Assembly: GCA_036406675.1 (NCBI GenBank)
Contig: DASXAO010000149.1
Coordinates: 8,210-72,209, forward strand
Length of the DNA: 64,000 bases
Direction: 5' to 3'
Source: SCGC-AG-212-J23 sp036406675
GTDB taxonomy: Bacteria > Pseudomonadota > Gammaproteobacteria > Burkholderiales > SG8-39
Part shown: positions 24,231 to 34,321 of the stretch, in pieces
Layout of the letters: each line of letters starts with the position of its first letter
How positions within the stretch are numbered: position 1 is the first letter of the stretch
Notes under the pieces: generated by a model
Told to the model about the DNA's origin: nothing
The model's input: the letters and a program-made list of their open reading frames with translations, nothing else
The model's database searches: none
Made by a program: the position numbers and the translations under genes

Positions 24231-25085
24231 ATGGACGCGCCGCAGGAGTTCCACTACAGGCTGCCCTACCGCTCGAGCGGCTGGCGGCCCGGCGCCCACC
24301 CTGGAACGCGCCTCGGCGCGGGACAGGAATTCGTCTCGCACATGAGCCTGTACGCTCGCCCGGACCCGCGCCGCCTCGATTTGCGCGCAAGCCTGCGCGG
24401 CTTGAGCGGCGACTGGCTGGTGCGCGTGCATCGGCAGCACGCCAGCGTGCCGGTGCACGCGATCGTCGACGTCTCGGCATCCATGGCGTTCGGGGCGCGC
24501 AAGACCAAGCTGCGAGTCGCAGCGGACTTCGTCGAAGCGCTCGGCCGAAGCGCCGGGCGGGTCGGCGATGCGGTCGGGATGCTCGCCTTCGATGGCGAGG
24601 AGCGCGCCGACTTGTTTGTGCCCGCAGTCGTTAGCCGTGGCATCGGCGCGCTCATGGCGTCCGTATTGCGGCAAGCCAAACCCGGCGCACGCGGCTTCGA
24701 GGGACTCGAAGCCGCCGTGCAGCGCATCGCCGGGCGGCGGGGCCTCGCCTTCCTGGTCTCGGATTTCCACTGGCCGCTCGAGCGCCTGAACCCGGCCCTC
24801 GATTTGCTCGCACACGCCTATGTCGTGCCGATCATCGTCTGGGATCCGGCTGAAATCGAGCCGCCGGCGCTGGATGCGCTGGCGCCGCTGCGCGACGCGG
24901 AGTCCGGCGCACGCCGCACGCTGTGGCTGCGTCCGAAGCTGCGCAGCCGGTGGCGCGACGCGGTCGCGCGCAGGCGTTCGGAGCTCGACGGACTGTTCGC
25001 GGCGCGCACGATCCGACCGTTTTATGTCGTCGGCGCGTTCGACGCCGAAGCGATGTCGCAGTATTTCGTGGAGGCGGCCGCTTGA
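24231..25085 (+). CDS. mxaS: DUF58-family protein (MxaS-like)
   Basis: A 284-residue DUF58 protein with a VWA-like metal-ion-dependent adhesion site: AIVDVSASM, giving Asp80, Ser82 and Ser84. The N-terminal region (FHYRLPYRSSGWRPGAHPG) and the LVSDFHWPLE segment fit MxaS. DUF58 proteins are the usual partners of MoxR ATPases. It begins two bases after mxaR and its stop overlaps the mxaA start (TGATG). No membrane segment or signal is present, so it is cytoplasmic or peripheral. In methylotrophs MxaS is required for active methanol dehydrogenase; whether that holds here depends on the missing dehydrogenase. Confidence 0.82.
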   Translation: MDAPQEFHYRLPYRSSGWRPGAHPGTRLGAGQEFVSHMSLYARPDPRRLDLRASLRGLSGDWLVRVHRQHASVPVHAIVDVSASMAFGARKTKLRVAADFVEALGRSAGRVGDAVGMLAFDGEERADLFVPAVVSRGIGALMASVLRQAKPGARGFEGLEAAVQRIAGRRGLAFLVSDFHWPLERLNPALDLLAHAYVVPIIVWDPAEIEPPALDALAPLRDAESGARRTLWLRPKLRSRWRDAVARRRSELDGLFAARTIRPFYVVGAFDAEAMSQYFVEAAA

Positions 25086-25930
25086 TGGCAGCGCTGCGGA
25101 TCGCGTGTGCCATAACCGCGGTATTCGTGGCGACCGGCGTCTACCCGGCAGCGATGGCGGTGGTCGAGCAGCCGCGCCCCTTCGGCTACGTCGTCGGCGA
25201 CGTGATGACGCAGCGCGTGCTCCTGGCGATCGACGGGCACGAGCTCGCCCCCGCCGCGCTGCCGAAGGCCGAGCGCGTGAACGTCTGGCTGGAGCGGCGC
25301 CCGGCCAGGATCGAGTCGCTGCCCGGCGGGCATCGCTGGCTCGCCCTCGACTATCAGGTCATCAATGCGCCGCAATCGCTGACAACGGTGAATCTGCCGG
25401 CCTTCGAGCTGCGAAGCGCGTCCGACGGTGCGACGCTCACGATCGCCGCATGGCCGATCAGCGTGAACGCGCTCACGTCCGACGGCTCGACCGAGTTGCG
25501 GCCCGACCGCCCTGCGCCGGCGATCGCCACCGCACCGATACGCCGGCAGATCGCCGTCTGGTCGAGCGCGTTCTTGCTCGTTCTCGCCGCCTGGCTCGGC
25601 TGGCTCGCCTGGCGCAATTGGCGCGCGGCGGCAGCACGGCCATTTGCGCACGCGCTGCACGAAATGCGGTATCTCGACGGCACCGCGCCGGAGGCGTGGC
25701 GAGCGTTGCATCGCGCCTTCGACCAGACCGCCGGCCGCGTCGTGCAGACCGCGACGCTTCCGGCGCTGTTCGAAGGCGTGCCGCAGCTGCGATCGCTGCG
25801 CCCCGAGATCGAGCGGTTCTTCACTCAGTCCAGCGAGCTCTTTTTCGGTGGCGGCCTGCCGGCCGATCGAATGTCGGCGCGCGCCCTGTGCGCGCAGCTG
25901 CGGCGGATCGAAAGGCGGATCGAGCGATGA
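25085..25930 (+). CDS. mxaA: MxaA-like membrane protein
   Basis: A 281-residue protein with a signal/anchor (ALRIACAITAVFVATGVYPAAMA), a periplasmic beta-rich domain and one membrane helix near residue 165 (WSSAFLLVLAAWLGWLAW) before a cytoplasmic helical C-terminus. The segment VEQPRPFGYVVGDVMTQRV after the signal is distinctive of MxaA, which is needed for calcium insertion into methanol dehydrogenase. The C-terminal part (GTAPEAWRALHRAFDQTAGR) resembles that family too. It overlaps both neighbours: TGATG with mxaS and ATGA with mxaC. The longer upstream frame is inside mxaS and is not coding. Confidence 0.8.
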   Translation: MAALRIACAITAVFVATGVYPAAMAVVEQPRPFGYVVGDVMTQRVLLAIDGHELAPAALPKAERVNVWLERRPARIESLPGGHRWLALDYQVINAPQSLTTVNLPAFELRSASDGATLTIAAWPISVNALTSDGSTELRPDRPAPAIATAPIRRQIAVWSSAFLLVLAAWLGWLAWRNWRAAAARPFAHALHEMRYLDGTAPEAWRALHRAFDQTAGRVVQTATLPALFEGVPQLRSLRPEIERFFTQSSELFFGGGLPADRMSARALCAQLRRIERRIER

Positions 25931-26943
25931 GCCTCGGCGTGGAGCTCGCGCAGCCCTGGGCGCTGCTCGCCCTGCCGTTGGCCGTGCTGCCGCTCTTGCG
26001 CCGGAAGCGCGACACGTTGACCTTCTCGCATCTTGCATGGCTGCCGCGCGACCGCCTGGGTCAGCTCGCCGGATTCCTGTGGCGCGCCCTGGCGGTAGTG
26101 GCCATCGCAAGCACGGTGCTTGCGCTGGCCGGCCCGGAGCGGCCCGAGACGCAGGTGACGCGCACCGGGTACGGCGCCGAGATCGTCGTGCTCATGGACC
26201 GCAGCCGCAGCATGGACCAGCGGATGCTGCCGAGCGACTGGCGCACGATCGACGCGCTCGACCTGCCCTACCAGGCCCGCTCGCGCGGCCCGATCAAATC
26301 CCAGGTCGCGCGCGATCTGCTGGCGCAATTCGTCGAGCAGCGCCCGACCGATCGATTCGCGGTGATGTTCTTCAGCACCAACCCGTTGAATGTCGTCTCA
26401 TTCACCCAGCACGACGAAGTGGTGCTGGCGGCGATCGAGGCGGGCGGCGTGGGCCGCGGCCTGGGAGATACCGACGTCGGCAAGGCGATGCTCGCGGCGA
26501 TCGCCGAGTTCGAGCAGCGCCCGTACTCCGGCAGCCGCATCATCCTGCTCGTCTCCGACGGCGGCGCTCATCTCGACGAAGCGACGCGCCACCGCATCCG
26601 CGCCGGCATGCTGCGCCATCGCATCGCGCTCTATTGGATCTACCTCCGATCGTTCAACAGTCCGGCCCTCGATGCCCAGGATGGCGGCAGCGAGGCGGTG
26701 CCGGAAATCGCGCTGCACCGCTTCTTCCAGGCATTGGCAACGCCGTACCAGGCTTATCAAGCCGAGGTCCCCGAGGACCTGGCGAAGGCCGTCGCCGACG
26801 TCGGCAAGCAGCAGAACCTGCCGCTCGATTTCGTCGAGCGCATTCCGCGGGAGGACTACAGCCGCTACTTCGTGGCGGTGTCGGCGCTCGCCTGCCTGAT
26901 GCTGCTCGCCTACCGATCCGTGCTGCTCCGGAGCTGGGCGTGA
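25927..26943 (+). CDS. mxaC: VWA-domain membrane protein (MxaC-like)
   Basis: A 338-residue protein: two N-terminal membrane segments (PWALLALPLAVLPLL and FLWRALAVVAIASTVLALAG), a von Willebrand A domain with an intact MIDAS motif (LMDRSRSM, Asp91-Ser93-Ser95, and a later GDTDVGKA threonine), and a C-terminal helix (ALACLMLLAYRSVLL). This is the BatA/MxaC layout. With MoxR and DUF58 partners it probably forms a membrane-bound maturation complex that binds Ca2+ or Mg2+. It is joined to mxaA by ATGA and to mxaK by GTGA overlaps. Confidence 0.83.
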   Translation: MSLGVELAQPWALLALPLAVLPLLRRKRDTLTFSHLAWLPRDRLGQLAGFLWRALAVVAIASTVLALAGPERPETQVTRTGYGAEIVVLMDRSRSMDQRMLPSDWRTIDALDLPYQARSRGPIKSQVARDLLAQFVEQRPTDRFAVMFFSTNPLNVVSFTQHDEVVLAAIEAGGVGRGLGDTDVGKAMLAAIAEFEQRPYSGSRIILLVSDGGAHLDEATRHRIRAGMLRHRIALYWIYLRSFNSPALDAQDGGSEAVPEIALHRFFQALATPYQAYQAEVPEDLAKAVADVGKQQNLPLDFVERIPREDYSRYFVAVSALACLMLLAYRSVLLRSWA

Positions 26944-27464
26944 AGCGCCGCACGATCCATGCCGCATTCGCTGCCGCGACCATCGGGCTCGGATTGGTCG
27001 CGGCGTACCAGGGCTTCCGCCTGCACCGGGCCGAGCGAATCAACCAGGCCATCGCGAGCGCCGCGACCATCGGCGCAGACGCGGCAGAGGCACGGTTCGC
27101 GCGCGCGCTGGCGCTCGCCGAGTCGGGCGACGCCGGAGCGGCGCTGGACATCTACAAGGCGCTGATCCGGAGCGACCGCCCCGACCTCAAGCGTGCGGCG
27201 CTCTACAACGTGGGCAACCTGCATCTGCGCGAAGCCATGAAGAGCGGGCCGGACGAGGCGGCGCGCTCGCTGCCGCTCGTCGAGCTCGCGAAGCAGAGCT
27301 ATCGCGATCTGCTGCGCATCGATCCGGGCGACTGGGATGCGCGCTACAACCTGGAACGCGCGCTGCAGCTCGCCCCGGAGGTCGAAGAGGCGGCGGCGAA
27401 CGAGCCGCCGGAACCGCCGCAACGCGCGTTCAGTACCGCGCCGGGAAGGACCGAGCTGCCATGA
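26940..27464 (+). CDS. mxaK: MxaK-like anchored helical protein
   Basis: A 174-residue protein with one N-terminal membrane helix (FAAATIGLGLVAAYQGFRL) and a helical periplasmic domain with TPR-like character: EARFARALALAESGDAGAALDIYKAL in outline, then NVGNLHLREAM and DWDARYNLERALQL. The C-terminus is proline-rich (NEPPEPPQ). It fits MxaK in size, topology and position between mxaC and mxaL. The start is a GTG that overlaps the mxaC stop. The role in methylotrophs is in methanol dehydrogenase assembly, with no known catalytic activity. Confidence 0.75.
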   Translation: MKRRTIHAAFAAATIGLGLVAAYQGFRLHRAERINQAIASAATIGADAAEARFARALALAESGDAGAALDIYKALIRSDRPDLKRAALYNVGNLHLREAMKSGPDEAARSLPLVELAKQSYRDLLRIDPGDWDARYNLERALQLAPEVEEAAANEPPEPPQRAFSTAPGRTELP

Positions 27465-28369
27465 GGCTGAGGACGCTCGCTGCAGGCTTATTCGACAGGC
27501 ATTCGCGCGCGATCGCGTTGGCGCTCGCGCTGCTGTTGCTTGCCTGGGCGATGCCGACTTTCAATTGGTCGCGCGCGACTTATGACTACCTCGTGATCTT
27601 CGACATCACGCAGAGCATGAACGTCGCCGACTACAAGCTCGGCGAAGCGCCCGCCAGCCGCCTCGAGTATGCGCGCGAGGCCACGCGGCGCGCGCTGCGC
27701 GATCTGCCGTGCGGCTCCCGGGTCGGATGGGGCGCCTTTGCCGAATACCGCAGCCTGCTCCTGCTCACGCCGATCGAGGTCTGCGCCCACTACAGCGACT
27801 TGCTCGCATCGCTCGACAAGATCGACGGCCGCCTGCGCTGGGGCGAGGCGAGCGAGGTCTGGAAGGGCGTGCTTTGGGCGATCCGGGCGGCGAAGGAAAC
27901 GCGCGGCGCGCCGAACGTGATTTTTCTGAGCGACGGACACGAGGCGCCGCCGCTCGGCACCGGCGTGCACCCGGTGTTCGACGACGTGAAGCCGGGCGAC
28001 GTGCGCGGATGGCTCATCGGCGTCGGCGGCTACGCGCCGCAGCCGATTCCGCGGACCGACGACCAAGGAAAAGTGATCGGCACCTGGCGCGCCGAGGAGG
28101 TCATGCAGACCGATGCCGGCGACGACGGCGGGCCGAGCCGCGAGCACCTGTCCGCGTTGCGCGAGCGCCATCTGCGTGCGCTCGCGAAGGAAGTCGGCTT
28201 CGAGTACGCACGCCTCGCCGAATCGGCGTCGCTGAGCGCCGCAATGCGCGATCCGCGATTCGCCCGGCCGAGACCGGTGCCGATCGATCTCTACTGGCTG
28301 CCGGTGGCTGCGGCGCTGCTGCTGCTCGCGCTGCGCTTTCGGCCCGACTCGCCTTCGGAAACAGGTTAA
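27461..28369 (+). CDS. mxaL: VWA-domain membrane protein (MxaL-like)
   Basis: A 302-residue protein with an N-terminal membrane helix (IALALALLLLAWAMP), a VWA domain with the MIDAS variant FDITQSM (Asp48-Thr50-Ser52) and a C-terminal helix (WLPVAAALLLLAL). The segments LPCGSRVGWGAFAEYRSLLLLTPIEVCAHY and FLSDGHEAPP, given here in outline, are typical of MxaL. The ATG overlaps the mxaK stop (ATGA). The canonical next gene in methylotrophs, mxaD, is absent; a YbjQ-family gene follows 12 bases later. Confidence 0.82.
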   Translation: MRLRTLAAGLFDRHSRAIALALALLLLAWAMPTFNWSRATYDYLVIFDITQSMNVADYKLGEAPASRLEYAREATRRALRDLPCGSRVGWGAFAEYRSLLLLTPIEVCAHYSDLLASLDKIDGRLRWGEASEVWKGVLWAIRAAKETRGAPNVIFLSDGHEAPPLGTGVHPVFDDVKPGDVRGWLIGVGGYAPQPIPRTDDQGKVIGTWRAEEVMQTDAGDDGGPSREHLSALRERHLRALAKEVGFEYARLAESASLSAAMRDPRFARPRPVPIDLYWLPVAAALLLLALRFRPDSPSETG

Positions 28370-28381
28370 CCGGGAGCCTCG

Positions 28382-28717
28382 ATGCAAGACGCGATGGTTA
28401 CGACGGCACTTTCGCTGCCGGGCTACAAGATCGTGCGCACGCTCGGCGTGGTGCGCGGCCTGACGGTCCGCTCGCGATCGATCGTCGGAAATTTCCTCGG
28501 CGGCATCCAGTCGATCTTCGGCGGCAACATCACCATCTACACCAACCTTTGCGAGCAGGCGCGCGAAGAGACCTACCGGCTGATGTGCGAGCACGCCGAG
28601 AAGCACGGCGCGAACGCGATCATCGCAATGCGCTACGACGCCACCGAGCTCATGGCCGGACTCACTGAAGTCCTCTGCTACGGAACCGCGGTCGTGGTCG
28701 CGCGCGACTCCAGCTAG
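28382..28717 (+). CDS. YbjQ/UPF0145-family protein
   Basis: A 111-residue protein of the YbjQ (DUF74, UPF0145) family. The signature is YKIVRTLGVVRGLTVRS at the start, a middle AREETYRLMCEHAEKHGANAIIAMRYDAT block in outline and the C-terminal strand TEVLCYGTAVVV. Members form pentameric rings of unknown function, sometimes annotated as metal-binding. It is probably co-transcribed with the mxa-like genes, 12 bases after mxaL, but its own function there is unclear. A 96-base gap without genes separates it from the ABC importer. Confidence 0.88.
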   Translation: MQDAMVTTALSLPGYKIVRTLGVVRGLTVRSRSIVGNFLGGIQSIFGGNITIYTNLCEQAREETYRLMCEHAEKHGANAIIAMRYDATELMAGLTEVLCYGTAVVVARDSS

Positions 28718-28813
28718 TACTCGCCGGACCGAATAGTCCGCCTCGATTCGTTAAGCGTCCCTTAAGACGGCGTGTTGCAGGCTGCAACGGAGGATCATCG
28801 AGGAGGAGCGTCC

Positions 28814-30196
28814 ATGGGCAAGCCGGTTTCGAAAGGCAGCAGTCAGGTTTTTTCCGATCGTCGCGCGTCGCGTCGCAGGTTTCTCAAGACGGCCGGAGTC
28901 GGCGCCGGAGCCGCCGCGCTCTCGTCCGTGGGCGCCGGGCCGCTGATTTTCGTCCGCGAGGCGAAGGCGGCCGACAAGGAACTGAAGATCGTGCAGTGGA
29001 GCCACTTCGTTCCCGCGTACGACAAGTGGATCGACCAGTTCGTCCGCGACTGGGGCGCGTCGAACGGCGTGAACGCGACCATCGACCACATTCCGCACCT
29101 CGAGATCGCCGCGCGCATGGCGGCGGAGCTGTCTGCCAACGCCGGGCACGATATCGTCGGCATCAACGGCTTCGGCCCGCATCTGTACCGCGACTCGGTC
29201 GTCGACATGTCGCCGCTGATCGCGGAATTCGAGAAGAAATACGGCAAGGTCGCCCCCATCGGCCGCAGCCTCGCCTACGACACGCAGACGAAGCGCTGGC
29301 CGGCTTTCCCCGACTACTACATCAGCTTCCCGGGTCTGTACCGCAAGGACCTCTGGGACGAGATCGGCATGAAGCCCGATACCTGGGACGACCTGCGCAA
29401 GGGCGGGGCGAAGCTGAAGGCGAAGGGCCACCCCGTGGGCATCGGCATGGCGCACCACCAGGATGCCAACACGAGCTGGCGCAGCGTCCTCTGGTCGTTC
29501 GGCGGCGCGGTGCAGGACAAGTCCGGCACCAAGGTCACGCTCAACTCCAAGGAAACGCTGGAAGCGATCAAGTACAGCGTAGCGCTCTACAAGGAGGCGA
29601 TGACGAGCGAGGTGCTGTCCTGGGACGACGCGTCCAACAACCGCTATCTCCAGTCCGGCCGCGCCTCCTACATCCACAATCCGATCTCGGCCTACCGCAC
29701 GACGCAGAAGACCAATCCGTCGCTCGCCGACAAGGTCTACATCTGGAAGACGCCCGCCGGTCCGGTGCGCCGCCTGGCGGCCGGGCAGCCCAATTCGTAC
29801 GTCATCTGGAAGTTCTCGCGCAACCAGGACGCGGCGAAGGAGTTCCTGCGCCACTACGCCGCGCACTGGCAGGAGGCCTTCAAGGCGAGCGAAGGCTACG
29901 ACCACCCGATGTTCGAGAACCTCGTGCCGAAGCCGATGCCGATCCTGTCGAACGACCCGACATCGCATCCGGCCGACAAGCTGAAGGTGCTGGAAACGGC
30001 GATCGAGTGGCACGACATCTACGGCTATCCCGGGCCCGACACGCCGGCGATCGACGAGGTGGCCAACAACTTCATCATCCCGGACATGATGGCGAACGCG
30101 GCGACCGGAAAGATGACTCCGGAGGAAGCGATGAAGTGGGCCGAGAATGAAATCTCGGCGACCTTCAAGAAATGGGCAGCCAGCGGCCACGGTTGA
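28814..30196 (+). CDS. Tat-exported extracellular solute-binding protein (CUT1 ABC importer)
   Basis: A 460-residue receptor with a twin-arginine signal (SRRRFLKTAGVGAGAAAL) ending near AKAADKE. The mature protein has the family 1 bilobed fold: an opening LKIVQWSHFVPAYDKWIDQF, DIVGINGFGPHLYRDSVVDM for the hinge region and repeated Trp/Tyr residues suited to stacking on a ring or sugar. Tat export implies folding before export, unusual but known for such receptors. An AGGAGG box precedes the ATG at 28814. It heads a four-gene operon with an ATPase and two permeases. The ligand is unknown; polyols, sugars or other small organic compounds are typical. Confidence 0.88.
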   Translation: MGKPVSKGSSQVFSDRRASRRRFLKTAGVGAGAAALSSVGAGPLIFVREAKAADKELKIVQWSHFVPAYDKWIDQFVRDWGASNGVNATIDHIPHLEIAARMAAELSANAGHDIVGINGFGPHLYRDSVVDMSPLIAEFEKKYGKVAPIGRSLAYDTQTKRWPAFPDYYISFPGLYRKDLWDEIGMKPDTWDDLRKGGAKLKAKGHPVGIGMAHHQDANTSWRSVLWSFGGAVQDKSGTKVTLNSKETLEAIKYSVALYKEAMTSEVLSWDDASNNRYLQSGRASYIHNPISAYRTTQKTNPSLADKVYIWKTPAGPVRRLAAGQPNSYVIWKFSRNQDAAKEFLRHYAAHWQEAFKASEGYDHPMFENLVPKPMPILSNDPTSHPADKLKVLETAIEWHDIYGYPGPDTPAIDEVANNFIIPDMMANAATGKMTPEEAMKWAENEISATFKKWAASGHG

Positions 30197-30224
30197 CGCC
30201 GCGCAGCGGCCGGAGGCGAGCCCC

Positions 30225-31267
<1,043 letters not shown>

Positions 31268-31271
<4 letters not shown>

Positions 31272-32200
31272 GCGCCGACTACGCCGCCATTGCCCCGCCG
31301 AGCGCCAGGCGCGTGCGCTGGTCGCTCGACCACGCCGATTTCCTCGGCTCGCTCCTGGTCGCGCCCGCGGTCCTGTTCATCCTCTGTCTGGTAGCGGTGC
31401 CGTTCTTCCTCGCCATCTACTACAGCCTGAGCGCCTACAACATGGGCACGCTCAGCTTCTCGTTCGTCGGCCTCGACAACTTCATCGCCGTGACGAAGAG
31501 CGAGATCTTCCGCCGCTCGCTCATGAACACGCTGCTGTTCACCGTCGCCTCCAACCTCATCGCGCTGGTGCTCGGCAAGATCGCGGCGCTGCTCCTGCTG
31601 CGCGAATTCCGCGGCCGCACGGTGGTGCGCTGCCTCCTGATCCTGCCGTGGGCCGTGCCGGTGGCGCTGGCGGCGATTACCTGGCGCTGGATGCTCGACT
31701 CGATGTACAGCGTGATCAACTGGGTGCTGGTGCACTCCCACCTGGTCCCGGCCTACGTCTGGCCGAACTGGCTGGGCGAGGAGGGGCTGGCGATGATCTC
31801 GATCATCGTGATCCAGGCCTGGCGCCTGTTCCCGTTCTCCGCGATCATCTTTCTCGCCGGGCTGACCTCGGTGCCCAAGACCATCGTCGACGCAGCCTAC
31901 GTCGACGGCGCGGGGTACTGGCGCCGGACCTTCCAGATCGTGCTGCCGGTGATCCTGCCGATCATGATGGTGGCGATGCTGTTCGGCCTGGTGTTCACCT
32001 TCACCGACATGAGCGTGGTGTACCTGGTCACCAAGGGCGGCCCGACCAACAGCACCCAGGTGCTCGGCTCGCTCGCCTTCCAGGTCGGCATCCTGTCCGG
32101 CGACGTCGGGCGCGGCGCCGCGATCTCGCTCTACTTCTTCCCGTTCCTGCTGGTGGCCACGTACTTCCTGCTGCGTTATCTGCGCCGCCGCGAGATCTGA
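31268..32200 (+). CDS. ABC transporter permease, CUT1 MalF-like
   Basis: A 310-residue permease with six membrane helices. The EAA loop that docks on the ATPase is visible as DAAYVDGAGYWRRTFQIVLP. The first helix (SLLVAPAVLFILCLVAVPFF) and the VGLDNFIAV segment are typical of MalF/UgpA subunits. It overlaps both neighbouring genes, so the importer subunits are made in fixed ratio. Inner-membrane location. Confidence 0.92.
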
Positions 32201-33036
32201 TGCTGAGAAACTTCTGGAAGGAAAGCGGGTTCGTCGCGGCGCTGGTGGGCCTGCTCGTGTTCGCGGCGTTTCCCTTCTACTGGATGGTGATCACCGCGTT
32301 CAAGCGCGACAGCGACCTCTACAACCTGGACTACAACCCGTTCGTGTTCAACGAGCCGCCGACGCTCGAGCACGTCAACCTGCTTTTCAACCAGACCGCG
32401 TTCGTGAGGTGGGTGGAAAACTCGCTCATCATCGGCATCGCGGTGGTCGCGATCACCCTGGTGACGGCGATTCCCGCGGGATACAGCCTGGCGCGCATGG
32501 GCGGGCGCAAGGCCGAAGGTCTCGGCATCGGCATCTTCCTCACCTACCTCGTGCCGCCGACGCTGCTCTTCCTGCCGCTCGCGCGCGTGATCTCGCTCGC
32601 CGGCCTGCAGGACTCGCTCTGGTCGCTGGTGCTGGTTTACCCGACCTTCACCATCCCGTTCTGCACCTGGCTGATGATGGGCTTCTTCAAGTCGGTGCCG
32701 CGGGCAATCGAGGAGGCCGCGATCGTGGACGGCTGCAGCCTGCTCGGCGCGTTCGTGAAGGTGATCCTGCCGGTGTCGCTGCCGGGAATCCTCACGGTCG
32801 TCATCTTCACTTTCACGCTGACGATGCAGGAATTCATCTACGCGCTGACCTTCATCTCCACCGAGTCGCAGGTGCCGGTGACCCTCGGCGTCGCCACCGA
32901 CCTCGTGCGCGGCGACATCTTCTACTGGGGCTCGCTGATGGCCGCCGCGCTGATCGCCAGCGTCCCCTTCGCCATCCTCTACAACCTGTTCCTCGACCGC
33001 TTCATCATGGGCATCACCGGCGGCGCGATGAAGTAG
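32200..33036 (+). CDS. ABC transporter permease, CUT1 MalG-like
   Basis: A 278-residue permease of the MalG/UgpE type with six membrane helices. The N-terminal helix (FVAALVGLLVFAAFPFYWMVITAFK) and the EAA loop EEAAIVDGCSLLGAFVKVILP in outline are clear. Its ATG overlaps the previous stop (TGATG). It pairs with the MalF-like subunit to make the membrane channel. The operon ends here; nine bases later the convergent GNAT gene ends. Confidence 0.92.
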   Translation: MLRNFWKESGFVAALVGLLVFAAFPFYWMVITAFKRDSDLYNLDYNPFVFNEPPTLEHVNLLFNQTAFVRWVENSLIIGIAVVAITLVTAIPAGYSLARMGGRKAEGLGIGIFLTYLVPPTLLFLPLARVISLAGLQDSLWSLVLVYPTFTIPFCTWLMMGFFKSVPRAIEEAAIVDGCSLLGAFVKVILPVSLPGILTVVIFTFTLTMQEFIYALTFISTESQVPVTLGVATDLVRGDIFYWGSLMAAALIASVPFAILYNLFLDRFIMGITGGAMK

Positions 33037-33045
33037 CGTCCGCGG

Positions 33046-33570
33046 CTATTCTTTCGACGGTGAGGTCCGGTCCCCCTGCCCAAGGGGACGCTGCATGAGC
33101 ACGCTGTCGACCCAGCGGCCGAACTTGAATCCCACCGACCTGAGCGTGCCAACGCGCAGAAACCCGGCGCTCGCGTGCAGGCCGATCGAGGCGGCGTTCG
33201 CGCTGTCGCCGATCACCGCGATCATCTGGCGGTAGCCGAGCGCTTCGCAGCGCCAGATGAGCTCGCCGAGGAGCGTGCCGCCGATGCCGCGCCCCTGCGC
33301 GTCGGGGCGCACGTACACCGAATCCTCGAGCGAATAGCGGTACGCCGAGCGGGCGCGGTAGAGCGTGCAGTAGGCGTAGCCCGCCACCATGCCGCCGGAA
33401 TCGGCGACCAGGTACGGCAGGCCGCGCGCGGTCACGTCGTCGTAGCGCCGGCGCAGCTCGGCCGCGGAGGGGGGCTCTTCCTCGAACGAGGCGAGCCCTT
33501 TGAGGACGTGGTGCGCGTAGATCGCGTGGATCTCGCCGATATCGTCCGGCGTCGCCGGACGCACCCCCAC
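33046..33570 (-). CDS. GNAT-family N-acetyltransferase (phosphinothricin acetyltransferase-like)
   Basis: A 174-residue acetyltransferase of the GCN5-related fold. The acetyl-CoA pyrophosphate loop is in VRPDAQGRGIGGTLL. The start RPATPDDIGEIHAIYAHHV, the FEEEPPS segment and the C-terminal GFKFGRWVDSVLMQRPL fit the phosphinothricin/methionine-sulfone acetyltransferase group (Pat/Bar/YncA). Such enzymes acetylate amino-acid analogues. It starts at a GTG four bases after the class II aldolase gene, so the two are probably one transcript. Confidence 0.87.
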   Translation of the reverse strand: MGVRPATPDDIGEIHAIYAHHVLKGLASFEEEPPSAAELRRRYDDVTARGLPYLVADSGGMVAGYAYCTLYRARSAYRYSLEDSVYVRPDAQGRGIGGTLLGELIWRCEALGYRQMIAVIGDSANAASIGLHASAGFLRVGTLRSVGFKFGRWVDSVLMQRPLGQGDRTSPSKE

Positions 33571-33574
33571 CCGC

Positions 33575-34315
33575 TCAGCGAGAATAGTCCGGCTCCTCGC
33601 GGTCGAGGATGCGCTTGAGCGCGTTGAAGTGCGCGCCGGCGTACTTGGGCGCGTCGGCGCGCATGAGCCTGCAGGCCTCGCGCACCACCTCGGGCCGCAC
33701 CGAGCGCAGCTTCCGGCCCATCGATCTTGCGAGCACCTGGAGCCGGCAGGCGCGCTCGAGGTAGTACATGAGGTCGAAAGCCTCGGCGATCGAAGGGCCG
33801 ACGACGATGACGCCGTGGCTGGCGAGGAACATCACGCGCTTGCCGCCGAGCACGCGCGCGAGGCGATCGCCTTCGGCGTTGTCGACCACCAGCCCGTTGT
33901 AGATGTCGTCGTAGGCGATGTCGTCGTGGAAGCGCAGCGCGTTCTGCTCCGCCATCTCGAGGCGGCCGCCCTCGAGAAGCGTGAGCGCGGTCGCGTACGG
34001 CATGTGCGTGTGGAGCACGCAGGCCGCCGCAGGATTGGCGAGATGGATGCGCGAGTGGATGTAGAAGGCCGTCTTCTCGAACTCGCCCTCGCCCTGGAGC
34101 ATCCTGCCCTCGGCGTCGAGCATGAGCAGGTTGGAGGCCGTGACTTCGCTCCAGTGCAAGCCGTAGCGGTTGAGAAAAAACCGCTTCCCGTCCGGCAGCA
34201 TGAAGCTGAAGTGATTGCAGACGCCTTCGTGCAGATCGAGGCGCACGGCGAGGCGAAAGGCCGCCGCGAGGTCGACCCGCGCCGCCGCGACGTCCAGCTC
34301 GTCCATCGTTCCCAT
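33575..34315 (-). CDS. Class II aldolase/adducin-family protein
   Basis: A 246-residue protein of the class II aldolase fold (AraD/FucA). The metal-binding His residues are in CVLHTHMPYATAL and LASHGVIVV, and GEGEFEKTAFYIHSRIHLAN carries the Glu/His region. NHFSFMLPDGKRFFLNRYG opens the catalytic domain. Substrates in the family range from sugar phosphates to decarboxylation of simple hydroxy acids; nothing in the sequence fixes it. A perfect TATAAT ends six bases before the ATG at 34315, with no ribosome site, and lies back to back with the promoter of the lipoprotein gene. Confidence 0.9.
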   Translation of the reverse strand: MGTMDELDVAAARVDLAAAFRLAVRLDLHEGVCNHFSFMLPDGKRFFLNRYGLHWSEVTASNLLMLDAEGRMLQGEGEFEKTAFYIHSRIHLANPAAACVLHTHMPYATALTLLEGGRLEMAEQNALRFHDDIAYDDIYNGLVVDNAEGDRLARVLGGKRVMFLASHGVIVVGPSIAEAFDLMYYLERACRLQVLARSMGRKLRSVRPEVVREACRLMRADAPKYAGAHFNALKRILDREEPDYSR

Positions 34316-34321
34316 GCGTCG

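Noticed and set aside
23155..28369. RavA-ViaA or generic BatA-E aerotolerance module
   Set aside because: The MxaA-type segment (QPRPFGYVVGDV), the MxaK-like protein and the MxaL-type sequence with gene order R-S-A-C-K-L fit the mxa set better, although a divergent relative of the wider MoxR-VWA class cannot be excluded.
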